Part shown: piece after piece, positions 1-10,581 of the stretch
How the letters are laid out: each line of letters opens with the position of its first letter
How positions within the stretch are numbered: position 1 is the first letter of the stretch
NCBI RefSeq assembly: GCF_008728515.1
Contig: NC_044986.1
Location: 55,044,855-55,108,854 of the forward strand
Source of the DNA: Papio anubis
Lineage: Eukaryota > Chordata > Mammalia > Primates > Cercopithecidae
Reading direction: 5' to 3'
DNA: 64,000 nucleotides
Translations under genes and position numbers: made by a program
The notes under the pieces: generated by a model
What the model was told of the DNA's origin: nothing
Databases searched by the model: none
Seen by the model: the letters and a program-made list of their open reading frames with translations, nothing else

Positions 1-1874
1 GATTTATCTGGCAGAAAGGGCCACGGATAATGGGTGTTTTTAACTTCTGGCTGCTACTAACCAAACTCTGCATATCCTCTGTTAATTTTAAAACTTCAGT
101 AAGGGCTGCCTGTGTTTCTTGCTATTGCTGGGGCTGCTTGGACAGCATTTTACCCTTTGGGTTCTGGGAGCACAGGTGTGGAAACTAGAGTAAAAGCCAA
201 AAATTTAATGATTTTGAACTCCCAAGGCATGAGGCTCTGGGCTCTCAAGCCCTCAACCGAAGACACAGTGGGGGAATAATGAGAAACAGCTGCATTGTTT
301 TCCATCTTATTTAGGATTTAGGGAAAGAAAAATTATTGTAAGTCACGTTTTTTGAAGTCACTGGAGTATTAGGAAATACCTTTAAACATTTTGTCACACC
401 ACAGTTGAATATAAAATATGAATTGCATTTAAAATTTCTCATCAAATTTGAAGACAATTTTGCCCAGAGGCATCCATCTGCAAGTTTAGCAAACCAGGCA
501 CCAGCTATATTTCATAACAGGCTGGAAAGATACACCAGAAAATAAGGGTTCTCTGACGGAAGTGCTGTTTCCATTAGGTCAACTGTAGATGGTAAGAATT
601 TCTCTGTGAGCCTTTGCAACACATTTATCCACAAAGGAAGCTCAGTCTAAAATTCTGTTTCCTAAGTGACCAATAGAAGCTGAGAGTCAAAAACAGAGGA
701 AACCAGCTCTTTTCAAAAGTCCGTTGGGTTCTGGGTTAAATACAACGTCCCACAAAATCTAGCAGATTATTTAGACACTACTTAGCATCTCAAATCCAAG
801 CCCTACATTAAATATTTACAGCATGGAAGGTATCACACAGAGAAGATGAAACTCCCAAACAAAAAATTATTGACTGTCATCTAAGAAATTAATGACTCCT
901 ACTTCTGTATTTGCTATGATCAGTGTGTTGCTGAGATATTGTGCAGTTACTATGGAAATGGTAGGTCTAATAAAAAAGCTATAATCTCCATTAGCACTGC
1001 AAAAATGACCCCATTTAGCCCCATGAATTAAATGAACCCTGCCTTGCAATTTGGTAGAAGGCACAAAGGGTTCCAACCTTTTTTACTGTTCTTATAAGAA
1101 GCAGTAGACACCAATAGGTTGTGTTAGTATTGGAGAAATGCAGTGGTTTAGCTAAAAGTTAGAGCATATATTTAAGGGAGCATATTTCTTTACAATTATA
1201 TCCAGTGATGATTCATTTATATTGGAAGTTTAGGAATGTGAAATGGTTATCCACCCTCAATTGGTATGCTATTTAATTTTGTTTTTCAATGAGAAAATAT
1301 CATTTATCATCCATTGCAAAGTTATTCTGAGGCTCCAAGGTAAGCAGAGAAAAAAATATTTAGAGTCTGGGTCACTTTTGAATTGGCCGGGAAATAACAG
1401 AAGCAAAATAAATGAGTTGTTATCAGATTTGCTAATTTCATCATGTGAAATATGTCTCAACTCATTGCTGTTCTTACTGCACTTTTCATCAAAGGAATTG
1501 ACACGTAGTTTATACACCACAGTGATTTGAATATTAGAGACATGAGATCCACTCTTCCCTGCTGGTGGGCAATGAGCTGTCAGAAAAGCAAAGAATCCTG
1601 CCAGAGAATGAGGAGAGTCATATTTTGTTTCAAGTTAAACTTTTGTTTTGGTTCCATACCATCCATACCTGGGCAACCAAATTACTCTCTGTTGTCTGGG
1701 ACAGCCTTCCTGCTTGCTTTAAAAATGTGATCCTTCTTGGCCTATTGTTTTATCATAGCCCCCTACTCTCATCCACATACCTATTCAAATTCTACCCTTT
1801 CTTTATGTCCCAGATCACATGCAAGTTCTTTGCAGCATTGTCTTAGATGGTCCAGCCAACATCACCAACATTTC
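1..1874. other. Unassigned non-coding sequence
   Basis: No repeat family, RNA gene or convincing exon was recognised here. The open frames are short, overlap on both strands and lack splice context. Part of it may be very old repeat sequence that I cannot name by eye. Confidence 0.5.
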
Positions 1875-2177
1875 CTTTTTTATTTTTCCTTTTTTTTGAG
1901 ACGAAGTCTCACTCTGTTGCTCAATCTGGAGTGCAGTGATGCAATCTCGGCTCACTGCAACCTCCACCTCCCAGGTTCAAGTGATTCTCCTGCCTCAGCC
2001 TCCTGAGTAGCTGGGACTACAGGCATGCGCCACCAAGCTCGGCTAATTTTTGTGTGTTTAGTACAGATAGGGTTTCACTGTGTTGGCCAGGCTGGTCTTG
2101 AACTCCTGACCTCATGATCTGCCCACCTCGGCCTCCCAAAGTGCTGGGATTACAGATATGAGCCACTGTGCTTGGCC
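1875..2177 (-). mobile_element. AluS-like SINE, reverse orientation
   Basis: A poly-T run is followed by GAGACGAAGTCTCACTCTG, the right monomer, the A-rich linker read as T, and the left monomer ending in CTTGGCC. This is a full-length Alu in reverse. Scattered differences from consensus and TGTTGGCCAGGCTGGTCTTG suggest an S-type rather than Y-type copy. I could not define a target duplication. Confidence 0.95.
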
Positions 2178-2435
2178 AAAATTTATATATATAAAACCTT
2201 TTTTCCAAATGAGAAAGTCACTTACACTCTGTAGCATTCATTGGGTTTTCCCCAGTGAATCCAATACCCTCTTTTTAGTTTTTAGTCTTGCAATACCACT
2301 GCATAATTTAGCATCATTCATCAGACCTCTCTGTGTATGCTGTAGTACTGCCCTTCCTTTGTTGCTTATTCTCTTTCTCAATGCTCCTCCTCCGGCCCCC
2401 TGCTGTCTTCCCTTCCTTTACACACCATTTGCTCT

Positions 2436-2857
2436 TTCATTCATTCAACAAACATTGGGTACTTATGAAGTACCAGTCTAGTTGCTGAGGATTTGCAGAT
2501 ACAATGATGAAGGTATGCTCTTCTCTTCCAAGAAATTTACAGCCTAATGTAGAAGAAAGATCAGCAAACCAAGCAATACTGTTTGATTATCCCTTTTGTA
2601 GACATGTATAAAGTCCACTGCCATGAAAGCATAGAGGAGGAGCCTCTAAAATCTAGGCAGGGGAAAGAATCAGAGGGTTTCCTAGAGGAGGTGATCTTTG
2701 AGTTGAGGCTTGATGGATGGGTACTAGTTATCTAGATGAAGAACAGGGTGAGTTGAGTGGGAAAAGATTTTTTTAGGCAGAAGGAACAGCATGTGACAAA
2801 GCATAGACACATAAAATAATGTGCTTGAGGAAATAAGGAGCTCGTGCATTGGGAAGA
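2436..2857 (-). repeat. L2 LINE 3' end, reverse orientation
   Basis: It starts with the reverse complement of the L2 3' tail (TTCATTCATTCAACAAACAT, then a degenerate form of the tail's last block). It continues with recognisable L2 blocks such as AGGCAGAAGGAACAGCATGTG. The copy is very diverged, as expected for an element that amplified before the primate radiation. Confidence 0.75.
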
Positions 2858-3106
2858 AGTGTGGTATAGTGGGGGAAGGTTATGGTCCCTGAAATTGGAT
2901 ATGGGATTCAATCCTGGCCATGTGACATTGGAAAAATTACCTAATCTCTGAGAGCCTGTTTTGTCATCTTTACAATGGGAATAATAATATCTATTTGTGG
3001 TGTTTCAGGGGGTAGTTTAATAATAAATATTTTAAGACACATAGTGTCATGTCTGGAAATGTAGCAGATACCCAGTTAACTGTAACTGTAGTTACTATGG
3101 TGATGG
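2858..3106 (+). repeat. MIR SINE
   Basis: The MIR core is readable: CATGTGACATTGGAAAAATTACCTAATCTCTGAGAGCC, followed by a degenerate CATCTTTACAATGGGAATAATAATA block and a tail-like region. The MLT2B-like LTR begins directly after its end, so the LTR appears to have landed in or next to this MIR. Confidence 0.75.
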
Positions 3107-3552
3107 TGTGATGGTTAATTTTATGTTTCATTTTGGTAGGGCCATGGTGCTCAGATATATGGTCAAACATAATTTTAGATGTATTCTGTGAAGATTTTTT
3201 TTTGGATGAAATTAACACCTAAATCAGTGGAACTCGAGGAAAGCAGATTGCTCTCTGTAATGTGGGTAGACTTCATCCAATCAGTTGAAGGCCTAAGAGG
3301 AACAACGATTGATCTCTCCCAAGCATGAAGGAATTCTACCATCAGGCTGCTTTTGGACTCAAACTGCAACTCTTCCCTGAGTCTCTTCATCAGAATTTTG
3401 AACTCACCAAGCCTCTGCAATCACGTGAGTCAATTCCTTCAAATCATTCTCTCAATCTCTCACTCCTCATGTGTGTGTGTGTACGTGTGAGTGCCTATCT
3501 GTGTATATACATCCTGTTGATTCTGTTTCTCTGGAGAGCCCTGACCAACACA
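3107..3552 (+). mobile_element. Solo ERVL LTR, MLT2B-like
   Basis: This 446-bp LTR begins TGTGATGGTTAATTTTATG and ends CCCTGACCAACACA, which matches the MLT2B group of ERVL LTRs. The 5 bp before it (3102-3106) and after it (3553-3557) are both GATGG, a perfect 5-bp target duplication of the size ERVL makes. No internal retroviral sequence adjoins it, so it is best read as a solo LTR left by recombination between two LTRs. The subfamily letter is from memory of consensus features and may be off by one group. Confidence 0.85.
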
Positions 3553-3557
3553 GATGG

Positions 3558-3988
3558 CTTATCCAAACCCACATACAACTGCCTACTTGAATTCTCCATA
3601 CACATGGGGAGATCTATTAGGCACATCTAGTTTAACATGTTCAAAACTGAGCTTCAGAATTACCTTCCCCACCAAATCCTACTCTGCCTGCACCCTTTCT
3701 CATCCCAGTAAATATCAATTCTGTTCTTATGCTTGGCCAAAAACCTTGGTATCATTCTTGACTTTTCTTTGTGTCACCATGAACATCTAATTCATCAGAA
3801 AGTCTTGATATCTCTAACTTCAAAACATATCCAAAATTTAACTGCTTTTCACCACATCCACTGCTATCCTCACTGTCCAGTCTACCTGTATTGTTAGAAT
3901 AGCTTCTGAACTGGTCTTCCTTCATCCCCTTCCCAGAAGCTAGAGAAGTGCTGCTATTCTCTGCTCAGAGCCCTCCAGGTTTGCCATC
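3558..3988 (+). repeat. L2 LINE, ORF2 C-terminal part
   Basis: The segment resembles the L2 stretch that encodes the end of the reverse transcriptase protein, including blocks like CTTAACATGTCCAAAACTGA, CCAAAAACCTTGGTATCATT and CTGAACTGGTCTTCC. It is full of stops and cannot code. The L2 match stops exactly at the provirus edge (3989) and resumes beyond it at 10582, so both pieces are probably one L2 copy split by the provirus. Confidence 0.75.
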
Positions 3989-4433
3989 TGTATTAGTCAA
4001 GGGTTCTTTAGAGGGATGGAACTAATAGGAGATAAATATCTATACAAAGAGGAGTTTATTAACTCACATGATCACAAGGTCCCACAATAGGCCATCTGCA
4101 AGCTGAGGAGCAAGGAGAGCCAGTCTGAACCCCAAAACTGAAGAACTTGGAGTCTGATGTTCGAGGGCAGGAAGCATCCAGCACAGGAAGAAGATGTAGG
4201 CTGGGATGCTAGGCCAGTCTAGTCTTTTCACATTTTTTTCCTGTCTGCTTTATATTCTAGTGGATCTGGCTGCTGATTAGATGGTGCCCACCCAGATTAA
4301 GGGTGGGTCTGCCTTTTTCAGCCCACTGACTCAAATGTTAATCTCCTTTGGCAATACCCTCACAGATATAACCAGGATCAGTACTTTGCATCCTTCAGTC
4401 TAATCAAGTTGACATTCAGCATTAACCATCACA
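3989..4433 (-). repeat. 3' LTR of the ERVL provirus (MLT2A-like)
   Basis: On the plus strand it runs from TGTATTAGTCAAGGG to CATTAACCATCACA. It aligns along most of its length with the right LTR (shared CACATGATCACAAGGTCCCA, GATTAGATGG and CAGATTAAGGGTGG). The two copies differ by many substitutions and small indels, which indicates an old insertion. Confidence 0.9.
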
Positions 4434-4446
4434 AGTCTGCCCCTTG
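4434..4446 (-). promoter_or_regulatory. Polypurine tract next to the 3' LTR
   Basis: Read on the minus strand, CAAGGGGCAGACT directly precedes the 3' LTR start. A purine-rich run at this place is where retroviral plus-strand DNA synthesis starts. It is a relic here. Confidence 0.6.
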
Positions 4447-4839
4447 TCAACTTGAATCCATACACATCTCCTTAGATCATATATAATCTTCAAATAAAGA
4501 CAATAATAAGGTGATATTTATACCTAACATAATACAACTATCCTTTGTTCAACTGGAAATGCACCAATCCCTAACCCAAATACTATTACATGAAGTTAAC
4601 AATACTTAAATGCTGATAAAAAGTCAATATATCTTATGTCACATGATAAAGGAAAAAGGAAACAAAGTGAAAATATTTTCTTAGTATAAGTGTGTACATG
4701 CACAAACACGTTTTTAACAAAAGTAGGAGGAATTACTCATGACAATTACAGTCCTCATTTCTGCAGCTGGTCACATGGTCATAGTCGGTATTGATGACTA
4801 CCTTCTTCTACTATACATTCTGTTATATCTTTGCCTTCT
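4447..4839 (-). other. Provirus 3' region without env
   Basis: Between the dUTPase remnant and the polypurine tract lie several hundred AT-rich bases with no frame or motif of an envelope gene. This agrees with the known absence of env in HERV-L. No other feature was seen. Confidence 0.5.
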
Positions 4840-5340
4840 GCAAGCACCTTGGAAGATTGTGATTTTTTTTTTTTTTTTCCTGGTGGAGTGACCCAGACCT
4901 TCATTCCTGAAGGGTCTGGGCCATTTGCAGTCTTGCATGGATTAGGCTATTGTAGTTTCCCATTGACCTTAATCACAGGGCATGGTAATACTAAGAGAAG
5001 CCCTAATGGATCTCCTGTATTCCATCTATACTCTTCCTTACCTCCATTGTGGAGTAATAGACTGATTTCATCTTGATAGTCCAGGTCAATCACCCCAGCC
5101 AAAACTGTAACTCACTTCCTAGCCTGTTGACTTAAAGGTAGGAAGAGCCCAAAGTGTCCAGGTGGAAATCTCAGCTTCCAGTTTAATGGAGTCATTGTTG
5201 TGTCTCCTGTTTGCAGCGTTCCTCCCTCTGGAACTAAGACCTCTAGGTCAGCAGAATGAAATGTCATGGGAACAGGAAGCAACCATTTTGCTAGTGGATC
5301 ACCAGGGGTGATGGTGAGTGGTGCCATTTCCACTTCCATC
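4840..5340 (-). pseudogene. ERVL dUTPase domain (broken)
   Basis: Downstream of integrase the minus-strand translation is dUTPase-like: a strand-rich part with PLAKWLLPVP and LEVLVPEGG in the frame ending at 5112. After a break, the segment AGVIDLDYQDEI follows at about 5050-5095, resembling the conserved motif (GVIDxDY) that holds the uracil-binding Asp and Tyr. dUTPase removes dUTP so that it is not built into viral DNA. Its position after integrase is characteristic of the HERV-L/MuERV-L group; most other dUTPase-carrying retroviruses have it elsewhere. A stop at 5112-5114 and a frame change separate the parts, so no working enzyme is encoded. Confidence 0.75.
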
Positions 5341-5960
5341 TCTTGATTCCTGGACCCATAAATCCTGGCTAGGGAAGAAACAGTACCATATATTGGACGC
5401 TGATTCAGAGCATACCTGACCTTCTGGAGAAATTTGCCCCCGCCCTGCAAAGTATTGTCACCTAGTTGGCATTGGAATTGTGACTTCAAAAGGCCATTCC
5501 ACCATTCTATCAATCTAGCTGCTTCAGGATGACTGCGGAACATGGTAAGACCACTGAATTCCATGAGCACGAGCCCACTGCCGCACTTCTTTAGTCATAA
5601 AGTGAGTGCCTTGGTCAGAAACAATGCTATGTGGAATACCATGACAGTGGATAAGGCATTCTATGAGTCCACGGATGGTAGTCTTGGCAGAAGCATTGTT
5701 TGCAGGAAAGGCAAACCCATATCTGGAGTAAGGGTCTATTCCAATGGGGACAAACCTTTGCGCTTTCCATTACGGAAGAGGTCCAATATAATCAACCTGC
5801 CACCAGGTAGCTGGCTGATCACCCTGAGAAATGGTGCCATTTAGGAGGGCTTAGTGTTGGTCTCTGCTGCTGGCAAATTGGGCTCTCAGCAGTGACTGTA
5901 GGCAGGTCAGCCTTGGTGGGTGGAAGTTCACATTGCTGAGCCCCTGTGTAACCTCCATCC
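5341..5960 (-). pseudogene. ERVL integrase (broken)
   Basis: Integrase would join viral DNA to the host chromosome. In minus-strand order I see a zinc-binding-type start, then QVDYIGPL (about 5783-5806) with the first catalytic Asp, a segment encoding SDQGTHF with the second Asp (about 5590-5615), and HPEAARLIEWWNG with the catalytic Glu near the start of the frame at 5112-5570. The three DDE residues therefore still exist as codons but lie in different frames with stops between them. The C-terminal part (LNQRPIYGTVSSLARI) leads directly into dUTPase. Confidence 0.8.
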
Positions 5961-6929
5961 CTGTAATCATGGCCACTTTGTTCATGGGCCCATTGGGCGA
6001 TGACAGGGTGGCTGGGGAAAGAGGCTGCGTGGTGTCCACAGAACAGATTACATTATCCACTTGATTATTAAAATCCTCCTCTGCTGAGGTCACCCGTTGG
6101 TGAGCACTCATATGGGATACAAATATCTTCACAGTTTTTGACCACTCAGAGAAGTCCATCCACACACGTCCTTCCCAAATTTCTTTGTCACCAATTTTCC
6201 AATCATGCTTCTTCCAAGTCCTTGACCATCCAGCCAAACCATTGGCTACAGCCCATGAGTTGCCATATAATTGCACATTTGAACATTTCTCCTTCCATGC
6301 AAGTGCACAACCAGGTGCAATGTTCGAAGTTCTGCCTACTGGGAAGATTTACCTTCACCGCTGTCCTTCAGGGATATCCTAGAGAGGGGCTGTAGTGCTG
6401 CAGCTGTCCACTTTCGGGTGTACCTGCATATCATGCAGAACCATCTGTGAACCAGGCCCTAGTCTTCTCTTCCTCTGTCAATTGATCATAGGGAACTTCC
6501 CATGAGGCCTTTGTGCAGGCAGGGGAAGAGAGGGCAGGGTGGCCGGAGTGGAGACCATGGGCATTTGAGCCACTTCCTCATGAAACTTACTTGTACCTTC
6601 AGGACCTGCTTGAGACCGATCACATATATACCACTTCTAATTGATGATGGAATGCTACTGTGCATGACCCACTTATGGATAGATGGGTCAGAAAGCACCC
6701 ACTTCATGAGAGGCAGTTCAGGTTGCATGATGTCTTGATTACCCATGGTCACATGTTCAGTTTCCACCAAAGCCCAGTAACAGGCCAAGAGCTGTCTCTC
6801 AAAAGGAGAGTAGTTATCTGTAGAAGATGGCAGGGCCTTGCTCCAAAATCCTAGAGGCCTCTGCTGTGATTCACCAATGGGGGCCTGCCAAAGGCTCCAA
6901 GCAGCATCCCTATCTTCCACTGACACCAT
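5851..6929 (-). pseudogene. ERVL RNase H and connection domain (broken)
   Basis: The minus frame 6486-6929 encodes a connection/RNase H start with PLGFWSKALPSS and FERQLLACYWALVETE. The frame 5851-6276 carries NSWAVANGLAGW, KIFVSHMSAHQRVTSAEED and a following DN. RNase H degrades the RNA strand of the RNA-DNA hybrid. The position expected to be the Asp of a DSWAVANG motif reads Asn (near 6250), a likely inactivating change. The 200-bp gap between the two frames is full of stops and frameshifts. The last residues overlap the beginning of integrase. Confidence 0.8.
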
Positions 6930-7099
6930 TGGCTCTGCTCAAATACCACTGGATCTGCTAGATCACATGGCCTAAGTGGCAGAGCAGCTTCCACAGCAGC
7001 CTGGACCTGTTGCAGAGCCTTCTCCCATTCTGGACCCCGCTCAAAACTGGCAGCCTTTCAGGTCACTTGATAAATGGGTTGGAGTAACACTCCCAAATG

Positions 7100-7792
7100 A
7101 GGAATGTGTCATCTCCAAAATCCAAATAGGCCCACTAGGCATTGTGCCACTTTCTTGGTTGTAGGAGAGGCCAAATGCAGCAACTTACCCTTCACCTTAG
7201 AAAGAATATCTTGACAGGCCCCACACCACTGGACCCCTAGAAATTTTACTTAGGTAGAAGTTCTCTGAATTTTAGTTGGATTTATTTCCCATCCTCTGGC
7301 TTGCAAATATCTCACCAATAAGTCCAGTATGTTTGCTACTTCTTGCTCACTGGATCTAATCAGCATAATGTCATCAATGTAATGGACTAGTGTGATATCT
7401 TGCAGAAGCAAAAACCGATCAATGTCTCTCTGAAAAATATTATGACACAAAGCCGGAGAGTTGATATACCCCTGAAGTAGGACAGTAAAGGTATATTGTT
7501 GGCATTTTCAGCTGAAGGCAAATTGTTTCTGGTGGGCCTTACAGACAGGAATGGAGAAAAAGGCATTTGCCAAGTCAATGGCTGCATACCAGGTACCACG
7601 AGATGTGTTAATTTGCTCAAGAAATGAAACACATTTGTTTACATTTGGTACAGCAGCAGCAATTGGAGTCGCCACTTGGTTAAGCTTATGATATTCCACT
7701 GTCATTCTCCAAGGTCCATCTGTCTTCTGCACAGGCCAAAACGGAGAGTTGAATGGGGATGTGGTGGGAATCACTACCCCTGCATCTTTCAA
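7100..7792 (-). pseudogene. ERVL reverse transcriptase (broken)
   Basis: The frame 7508-7792 carries the N-terminal fingers and palm: GPWRMTVEYHKLNQ and AIDLANAFFSIPV, the latter with the first catalytic Asp. After a frame change the frame 7250-7450 carries YIDDIMLI, the catalytic box, encoded at 7358-7381. YIDD is a usual variant of the retroviral YxDD motif. Downstream a segment resembling VKFLGVQWCGACQDI follows in altered frame near 7190-7250. At least one frameshift between the two halves and further stops make it non-functional. Confidence 0.85.
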
Positions 7793-8170
7793 ATCCTGAT
7801 GATAGCACTAATCTCTGCAATCCCTCCAGGGATGTGATATTGTTTTTGATTTACTATTTTTCTAGGTAGAGGAGACTCAAATGGCCTCCATTTGGCCTTT
7901 CCTACCATAATGGCCCTCACCATATCAATCAAGGGGCCAATGTGGGGGTTCTGCCAGATGCTAAGTATGTTTATGCCGATTATGCATTCTGGCACTGGGG
8001 AAATGACCACAGGATGAGTCCAAGGACCTACTGGACCCACTGTAAGTTGGACTTGAGCTAAAACTCCATTAATTACCTGACTTCCATAAGCCCCTACTTT
8101 AACTGGAGGACCACAGTGATGTTTTGGGTCCTCTGGAATCAATGTCAGCTCAGAGCCAGTGTCCAGTCAT
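7789..8170 (-). pseudogene. ERVL protease (broken)
   Basis: The minus strand encodes LDTGSELTLIPE, where DTG is the active-site triad of a retroviral aspartic protease (8155-8163). About 80 residues later PVPECIIGINIL matches the usual C-terminal GxDIL-like element. A TGA stop lies two codons before DTG (8167-8169), so the domain is cut from its gag side. The protease would cleave the Gag and Pol polyproteins. It runs straight into reverse transcriptase with a frame change at about 7790. Confidence 0.8.
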
Positions 8171-10080
8171 GTCTGAAATATCTGATAATTTCCCTTTCCC
8201 CAATGCACAGTTTTTCTGGTAAAAGGCTAGAGGTCCCCTTGGGGAAGGATGGGAGAAAGATTCACTGTCTAAATTGTCAGTAATGTACTGGGGTCTTTCC
8301 TCAAGGGGACCTGGCCTCCCCTTCATTCAAGGGTTTCTGGGTCTGTAAACTGGCTCAAGTCCGGAAATTGATTGAGGGGCCATGATTCTCTGTTTTTATA
8401 ATTCAAATTAGTCTTTTTTCCATTGGACCTAGAAGTTTTCTGCTTATATAAATTAAGTAGGAATGCAGTAGGCTTCCTATCAATTTCACTTCTAGGAACA
8501 CCATGATTCATTAGCCAATGCCACAGCTCTACAAAAGTCAGATATTCTGATTGCTGTTTTGCCTCTGCTGTCCATTACAGTAGCTACACCCACTTCGCAT
8601 TTGATGGTTGAGTGCCGAGACTTAGGGCTGCCACCTCAGGATCCAATTATTCCCATTGTATTTAAATGTTGTAGCTGAGTGACTGCAGTTCCCACTGTTA
8701 GATCTGACATACAAAAAGCAATTACAGGGCTCTTCAAAGATGCAGGTGCTGCCCTCACAAATCTATTTCACAAGGTATTGGTCAAGGGTATATCTTCTGG
8801 ACCCTCTCAACTGGAATGAGTAGGTCTAAAGTGACTCATCCACTCCACCATCCCAAACTAGCTAAGCCTTTGGATCCCTTCATCTACATTAAACCAAGGG
8901 AGATCAGGCATTTCCAGCTCACTCACAGTGGGCCATCTTTTAATCCATATTTCAGCTAACCAAGCAAATTAACTATTAGAACCTTTTTTTAACTCCCTGA
9001 GTGGCAACATTAAAAGCAGAGTCCCTGCTTAGTGGACCCAAACTTTCAGCCAGATCCAACTCTATGTTCTTTCCACCATTATCCCATACCCTTAATATCC
9101 ATTCCCATGGCTGTTCTCCAGATCTCTGTTTATATAAATTAGAGAACTCAAACAATTCTTTTCTAGTATAGTGTACCTCCTCATGGGTCACACTCTCAAC
9201 CTCTCCTCTAGGGGCCCATCAGGACTTTAGTCTAGTTATAGGTCTAGAAGCAAACAGGGTGTTGGAGGTGGCTCCTGAGGAGAATCAACATTATGTTGCC
9301 TGACAACTGCCTCAGGGGAGGCCATCACTATTGCCTCAGGTAGTGCAAGGTTTATCTTCTCAGACAAAGGTGGAAAGGCTAATGGCAGCCTGGGTCAGGG
9401 AGTGGATATTGCCACTATTGAGGATGGGAAGCTGTTTTTTTTCTGGCAAAAAATATTCATCAGAATTTACAAATGCAGTGTCCCCAGCTTCATCAGGGTC
9501 CTCCCACATGTCCCCATTCCAAGTTGCAGGGTCCCATTCTTTTTCAATCAATGCCCTCGCTTTGACAGTAGACACCTGGCAAAGCTGTGCACGCATCTTT
9601 CATTGCAGGTCAGCCACTTGCATGATAGGTAAGAGCTTGAGTCTGTTTTTCCACAATTTCAGTTCTTTCTCTGCAGGAGATAAGACTCTCACTCAGGACA
9701 ATCTTAGCAGATTTGAGGCTCAGTATCTGCTTCTGAAGCTGGCAGTTAGAATCCTGGAGTTTATTATTTTCCTTCATCACTTCGTCCACTCAACTTAGGA
9801 GCAAACAACCAGCTTCGTTATGTTCCTTGGTTCTCTATATATGGTCAAAGATATTATGTATAGAGTCTCTACACTCCTTGCCTCTGATGAGCAGTGAATC
9901 AGCAGTGTCAAATGTATTTATTTTGCATAACTCTATCAACACAGTTCATGTCAAGGACAATCAGTGTTCTCCATGCTATTAGAAGTAGAGTCCTTAGATT
10001 TTTTTGGTCTAACCATATTAAGCAGCCAACACCAGAAACCCCAAAACCAACAAAAGAACTTCTTCCTTAATATTTTGTTC
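8171..10080 (-). pseudogene. ERVL gag region (broken)
   Basis: This 1.9-kb stretch between the primer site and protease should encode Gag, the capsid protein. Short minus frames survive at 8323-8511, 8976-9191 and 9360-9596. The frame 8976-9191 shows a helical capsid-like stretch with YTRKELFEFSNLYKQRSG and WILRVWDNGG. The frame at 9360-9596 is acidic (WEDPDEAGDTAF). Assignment rests mainly on position and a general resemblance to HERV-L Gag. Nothing longer than about 80 codons is intact. Confidence 0.65.
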
Positions 10081-10088
10081 CTCTGGAA

Positions 10089-10103
10089 CCACTCCTGGTA
10101 CCA
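10089..10103 (-). promoter_or_regulatory. Primer binding site, tRNA-Leu type
   Basis: Read on the minus strand, TGGTACCAGGAGTGG lies 5 bp inside the 5' LTR. This is where the host tRNA would start reverse transcription. The sequence is the one typical of HERV-L. The same element, slightly changed, is seen at 48456-48470 and less clearly at 32866-32880. Confidence 0.8.
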
Positions 10104-10108
10104 AGATC

Positions 10109-10581
10109 TGTATTAGTCAGGGTTCTCTAGAGGAACAGAACTAACAGGATATATATATTATGTATATATATAAAGGGGAGTTTATTAAGTATTAACTCAC
10201 ATGATCACAAGGTCCCACAATAGGGCATCTGCAAGCTGAGGAGCAAGCAGAACCAGTCTGAAGAACTGGAGTCTGATGTTTGAGGGCAGGAAGAACTGAA
10301 AGAACTTGGAGTCTGATGTTTGAGGGCAGGAAGCATCCAACGTGGAAGAAAGATGTAGGCCAGGCCAGTGTAGTTTTTCCACATTTTTCTGGCTGCTTTA
10401 TATTCTAGCTGCTCTGGCAACTGATTAGATGGCACCCACCCAGATTAAGGGTGGTTCTGCCTTTTTCAGCCCACCTACTCAAACGTTAATCTCTTTTGGC
10501 AACACCCTCACAGACACACTCAGGATTGATAGTTTGCATCTTTCAATCTAATCAAGTTGACACTCAATATTAACCATTACA
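10109..10581 (-). repeat. 5' LTR of the ERVL provirus (MLT2A-like)
   Basis: On the plus strand it runs from TGTATTAGTCAGGG to ATTAACCATTACA, 473 bp. It is longer than the left LTR mainly because it holds an extra TA-rich run near 10150-10172 and a ~39-bp tandem duplication (copies at 10263-10294 and 10302-10333, each with GGAGTCTGATGTTTGAGGGC). Confidence 0.9.

Larger units (their letters stand above)
3989..10581 (-). mobile_element. ERVL (HERV-L-type) provirus, degenerate
   Basis: A minus-strand provirus of about 6.6 kb. Its 3' LTR is on the left (3989-4433) and its 5' LTR on the right (10109-10581). The LTRs begin and end with TG/CA. A primer binding site sits just inside the 5' LTR and a purine-rich tract just inside the 3' LTR. 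In viral order the inside holds gag-like sequence, protease with DTG, reverse transcriptase with YIDD, RNase H, integrase and then a dUTPase. A dUTPase after integrase, a tRNA-Leu-type primer site and absence of env are known traits of HERV-L. All frames are broken by stops and frameshifts. It lies inside an L2; a matching 5-bp target duplication was not found (CCATC on the left, GTCTT on the right). Confidence 0.9.

Noticed and set aside
9331..9798. 155-codon plus-strand open frame
   Set aside because: Antisense to the gag region of the minus-strand ERVL; the gag-like frame is on the other strand.
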